7,816 nucleotides of DNA from Hydrogenophaga sp. (GTDB lineage Bacteria > Pseudomonadota > Gammaproteobacteria > Burkholderiales > Burkholderiaceae_C), in assembly GCA_025458415.1 (NCBI GenBank), contig JALOSN010000044.1, forward strand, positions 1 through 7,816, given 5' to 3'. Each line of letters starts with the position of its first letter. Position 1 is the first letter of the stretch. Made by a program: the position numbers and the translations under genes. Below, piece after piece: positions 6,027-7,816 of this stretch. The notes under the pieces were generated by a model. That model did no database searches. It saw nothing but the letters and a program-made list of their open reading frames with translations, and had not been told where the DNA came from.

Positions 6027-6916
6027 TCCTGCAACACGTTCGCGGTCTTGGCCTGCAAGAAGACCTCAACTTCCTGCTGACCAACCGCATCCCCCGCATC
6101 ACGGCCACCCACCTGGTTGGCTGGATCAGCCGCATCCGCCACCCCTGGGTCTATCGATCCTGCCTGTGGCTCTGGACACGCTTCACCACACTGGACCTGA
6201 GCGAAGCCCGGCACACCGACTTTCGAAGCCTGCACGAATGCTTCACGCGCGAGCTCAAACCGGGGGCTCGACCGGTGGACTCCTCAGCGACCATCATCGT
6301 GAGTCCCAGCGATGGCATCGTGGGCGCGTGCGGCCCGATCGAAGTCGGCGAAGCGGGCCGCTCCCAGGTGTTCCAGGCCAAAGGCTTCCCCTACCGGCTC
6401 GACGACCTGCTGGGCGACTCCATGAGGGCGCGTGAATGGGCCGGCCGGCTGGCCGGTGGCAGCTTCGTGACCCTGCGGCTGACGTCGGCCATGTACCACC
6501 GATTCCATGCGCCCGACGACGCGCGCCTGGCCCACGTCACCTACATCAGCGGCGACACGTGGAACGTCAACCCGATCGCACTCACCCGCGTGGAGCGGCT
6601 GTTCTGCAAGAACGAGCGCGCTGTACTCCACCTGCAACTGCCCGATGGCCAATGGATGCTGCTGGTGCCGGTGGCCGCCGTGCTGGTGGCCAGCATGCGG
6701 CTGCACGCGCTGGACGTCCCGCTGAACCTGCGCTACCGCGGTCCCCACGAACTGCCCTGCGACGCCCGTTACCGTCGGGGAGAGGAAATGGGGTGGTTCG
6801 AGCACGGATCCACCATCATCGTGCTGACCCCCCCGGGCACGACCCTGTTGCCAGGCATCACGGGGGGGCGGCTGGTGCGCATGGGCGAGGGACTGCTGCG
6901 CAAGCCGATGCCCTGA
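6020..6916 (+). CDS. psd: Phosphatidylserine decarboxylase proenzyme
   Basis: The 298-aa proenzyme removes CO2 from phosphatidylserine to give phosphatidylethanolamine at the inner face of the cytoplasmic membrane. Family landmarks: FTRELKPGARPVD (75-87), SPSDG (95-99, D98), YHRFHAP (159-165, H163) and HGST (262-265). D98, H163 and S264 correspond to the E. coli self-cleavage triad D90, H147 and S254. Cleavage between G263 and S264 would give a 263-residue beta chain and a 35-residue alpha chain whose N-terminal serine becomes the pyruvoyl group. The usual LGST motif reads HGST here; the essential Gly-Ser is kept. Length is close to E. coli Psd (322 aa). It starts at ATG 6020, just after an in-frame stop at 6005, with a weak ribosome site. 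The neighbours are not pssA or ilvC, next to which many Burkholderiales keep a psd, so it could be a second copy; the rest of the genome is not visible. Confidence 0.93.
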   Translation: MKLLQHVRGLGLQEDLNFLLTNRIPRITATHLVGWISRIRHPWVYRSCLWLWTRFTTLDLSEARHTDFRSLHECFTRELKPGARPVDSSATIIVSPSDGIVGACGPIEVGEAGRSQVFQAKGFPYRLDDLLGDSMRAREWAGRLAGGSFVTLRLTSAMYHRFHAPDDARLAHVTYISGDTWNVNPIALTRVERLFCKNERAVLHLQLPDGQWMLLVPVAAVLVASMRLHALDVPLNLRYRGPHELPCDARYRRGEEMGWFEHGSTIIVLTPPGTTLLPGITGGRLVRMGEGLLRKPMP

Positions 6917-6946
6917 AGCGCAGACCACCCTCCACGACCCGCCGAT

Positions 6947-6975
6947 CTGTCATTTTTCTGTCATCCGTCATTCAC
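6947..6975 (+). promoter_or_regulatory. Perfect PHO box plus a third phased repeat
   Basis: CTGTCAT (6947-6953), TTTT, CTGTCAT (6958-6964) matches the E. coli PHO-box consensus at every position, including the all-A/T spacer. After another 4 bases a third heptamer, CATTCAC (6969-6975), continues the 11-bp phase at 5 of 7. The T-rich spacer stands out from the GC-rich surroundings. The only gene downstream in this direction is the 96-aa protein at 7056. Ten bases after the two-repeat box, CGAAAT (6975-6980) is a poor -10; TATCCT (6997-7002) is a better hexamer but further away. PhoB binding is inferred from the consensus. Confidence 0.85.
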
Positions 6976-7014
6976 GAAATCCGGGCGCCCAGCAGATATC
7001 CTCGGGAGAACCCT

Positions 7015-7030
7015 GCGTACCACGGTATGC
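7015..7030. repeat. Short imperfect palindrome before the 96-aa gene
   Basis: GCGTACC (7015-7021) and GGTATGC (7024-7030) form an inverted repeat with one mismatch around a 2-bp centre. The centre is too short for a stable RNA loop, so a dimeric protein site is likelier than a hairpin if it is functional. It lies 25 bp before the start codon. Confidence 0.3.
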
Positions 7031-7055
7031 ATGACCAACCCCTGGAGATGTTCTG

Positions 7056-7346
7056 ATGCGAGCCGTCAAGAAAGCCCGTAAGCTGATCGAAGCCAACCCC
7101 ACGAACAGCACCGCTGAAACCCTGTCCCGCCTCGTGCTGGCACTGGAGTCCGAAACCCCCTTCCAGTTGGCCGACCTGTACAAGCTGGGCTATGCGGACT
7201 TCGAGCTGGCCCTGGCCGTGATCGCCGAATGGCGACTGGACCGCTACTACACCAGCAAGGCCGTGCTGCTGGACCTGTCCATGCAGGTGGAGCAGGGCAA
7301 AGTGCAGGCAGCCACCGAACCACCGGCAGCCACCGCGAAGGCGTGA
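7056..7346 (+). CDS. 96-aa conserved-looking protein of unknown function, likely Pho-regulated
   Basis: I do not recognise a characterised family, though the sequence resembles short hypothetical proteins of Burkholderiales. It starts at ATG 7056, with GGAG (7044-7047) eight bases upstream. The first 75 or so residues look like a compact all-helical cytoplasmic domain: a basic helix (MRAVKKARKLIE, 1-12), a threonine/serine-rich turn, then amphipathic helices containing FQLADLYKLGYADFELALAVIAEW and LDRYYTSKAVLLDLS in succession. The last 20 residues are an Ala/Pro/Thr-rich tail. There is no signal peptide, membrane helix, cysteine or metal motif. Codon use fits the neighbours. It has its own upstream region with a perfect PHO box and is convergent with uvrD (16-bp gap). 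A role in the phosphate response, perhaps as a small binding or adaptor protein, is inference from the promoter only. Confidence 0.82.
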   Translation: MRAVKKARKLIEANPTNSTAETLSRLVLALESETPFQLADLYKLGYADFELALAVIAEWRLDRYYTSKAVLLDLSMQVEQGKVQAATEPPAATAKA

Positions 7347-7362
7347 ACGCGGCGCGCCTGCG

Positions 7363-7816
7363 TCAGTCGGTGACCGGCGTCAGCCTGGCCACCGACAGGG
7401 CCAGCCACTTGACGCCATGGCGCACAAAACTGACCTGCGCCCGCGCGTCGGCCCGCGCGTCGGGTCCAGCCCCTTCCACCGACAGCACCTTGCCCTCGCC
7501 AAATTTGTTGTGAAACACCTGCATGCCGGCACGGATGTCGGTACCACGGTCGGGTTCGGGTGCCGGTGCGGCCGCGGCGCCACGGGTCGTCCAGCCGGGT
7601 GACCAGGCAGGCTGGGCCACAGGCGTTCCTGCCCGCGACGCCGTCCCCCAGCCCGATGGCACACCACTGGCGCTCCAGGCGGGCTGGGGCGGCGTCAGCC
7701 ACTTCAGGCCCTCGGGTGGCAGCTCGTCAAAGAAGCGGCTGCGCAGGTTGTAGCGCGTCTGGCCATGCAGCATGCGGGTCTGGGCGTGGGTCAGGTACAG
7801 GCGCTGCCGCGCACGG
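7363..7816 (-). CDS. uvrD: DNA helicase UvrD, C-terminal part (5' end outside window)
   Basis: The last 150 residues of a superfamily 1 3'-5' helicase used in nucleotide excision and mismatch repair. The visible part begins RARQRLYLTHAQTRM, the end of helicase motif VI (normally VGVTRARQ), and runs on without a break into YNLRSRFFDELPPE. A Pro/Ala/Trp-rich linker of about 50 residues follows, then a small C-terminal domain, MQVFHNKFGEGKVLSVEG and VSFVRHGVKWLALSVARLTPV, which matches the Tudor-like tail of UvrD/PcrA proteins that contacts RNA polymerase. The motif VI, YNLRSRFF and tail spellings are those I associate with betaproteobacterial UvrD; Rep lacks this tail. The stop codon is at 7363-7365. 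There is a 12-bp in-frame duplication in the tail (see the repeat entry). No terminator separates it from the convergent small gene. Confidence 0.88.
   Translation of the reverse strand, partial: RARQRLYLTHAQTRMLHGQTRYNLRSRFFDELPPEGLKWLTPPQPAWSASGVPSGWGTASRAGTPVAQPAWSPGWTTRGAAAAPAPEPDRGTDIRAGMQVFHNKFGEGKVLSVEGAGPDARADARAQVSFVRHGVKWLALSVARLTPVTD
7439..7462. repeat. Perfect 12-bp tandem duplication within uvrD
   Basis: GCCCGCGCGTCG occurs twice head to tail (7439-7450 and 7451-7462). On the minus strand it is in frame with uvrD and encodes DARA twice just before the beta strand QVSFVRHG. It sits in a loop of the Tudor-like domain, so four extra residues should be tolerated. It looks like a recent slippage duplication. 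Confidence 0.8.

Noticed and set aside
7027..7056. Nine-residue upstream ORF whose TGA overlaps the ATG of the 96-aa gene
   Set aside because: The overlap could allow translational coupling, but the ORF has no ribosome site of its own and is too short to support as coding.

Overview
The window is GC-rich (roughly two thirds G+C by eye) with the strong codon bias and long antisense open frames of a high-GC proteobacterium. The PhoX-type phosphatase with a Tat signal, the UvrD tail sequence and the style of the small conserved protein suggest a betaproteobacterium of the order Burkholderiales (Comamonadaceae-like). This placement is inference from protein flavour, not from a marker gene. No tRNA, rRNA, CRISPR array, insertion sequence or phage gene was seen.

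Layout, left to right. (1) 47-2143 +: a PhoX (DUF839) alkaline phosphatase with a twin-arginine signal and a lipobox, ended by a near-ideal intrinsic terminator at 2201-2228. (2) 2268-3494 -: a GT4 glycosyltransferase, convergent to phoX. (3) A 182-bp divergent intergenic region with 11-bp-phased Pho-box-like repeats facing both ways. (4) 3677-4282 +: a small polytopic membrane protein resembling the Mpo1/DUF962 family. (5) 4310-5959 -: a class III (glutamate-1-semialdehyde-type) PLP aminotransferase with a hydrophobic N-terminus, convergent to the previous gene. (6) 6020-6916 +: a phosphatidylserine decarboxylase proenzyme, 60 bp from and divergent to the aminotransferase. (7) 6917-7055: an intergenic region with a perfect PHO box. 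(8) 7056-7346 +: a 96-aa conserved-looking protein of unknown function. (9) 7363 to the window end, -: the C-terminal part of UvrD helicase.

The unifying theme is phosphate and membrane lipid. PhoX frees phosphate from organic phosphoesters outside the cytoplasm. The GT4 enzyme resembles glycosyltransferases that act on lipid acceptors. Psd makes phosphatidylethanolamine. The Mpo1-like protein and the membrane-associated aminotransferase are candidates for lipid or fatty-acid modification. The PHO box at 6947-6964 matches the E. coli consensus at every position, with a third degenerate repeat in phase, and repeats with the same 7+4 spacing lie upstream of the GT4 gene and more weakly upstream of the Mpo1-like gene. 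My reading is a phosphate-starvation-responsive locus that may include membrane-lipid remodelling. The PhoX, GT4, aminotransferase, Psd and UvrD family calls are firm. The lipid-remodelling role of the GT4, Mpo1-like and aminotransferase genes is inference.
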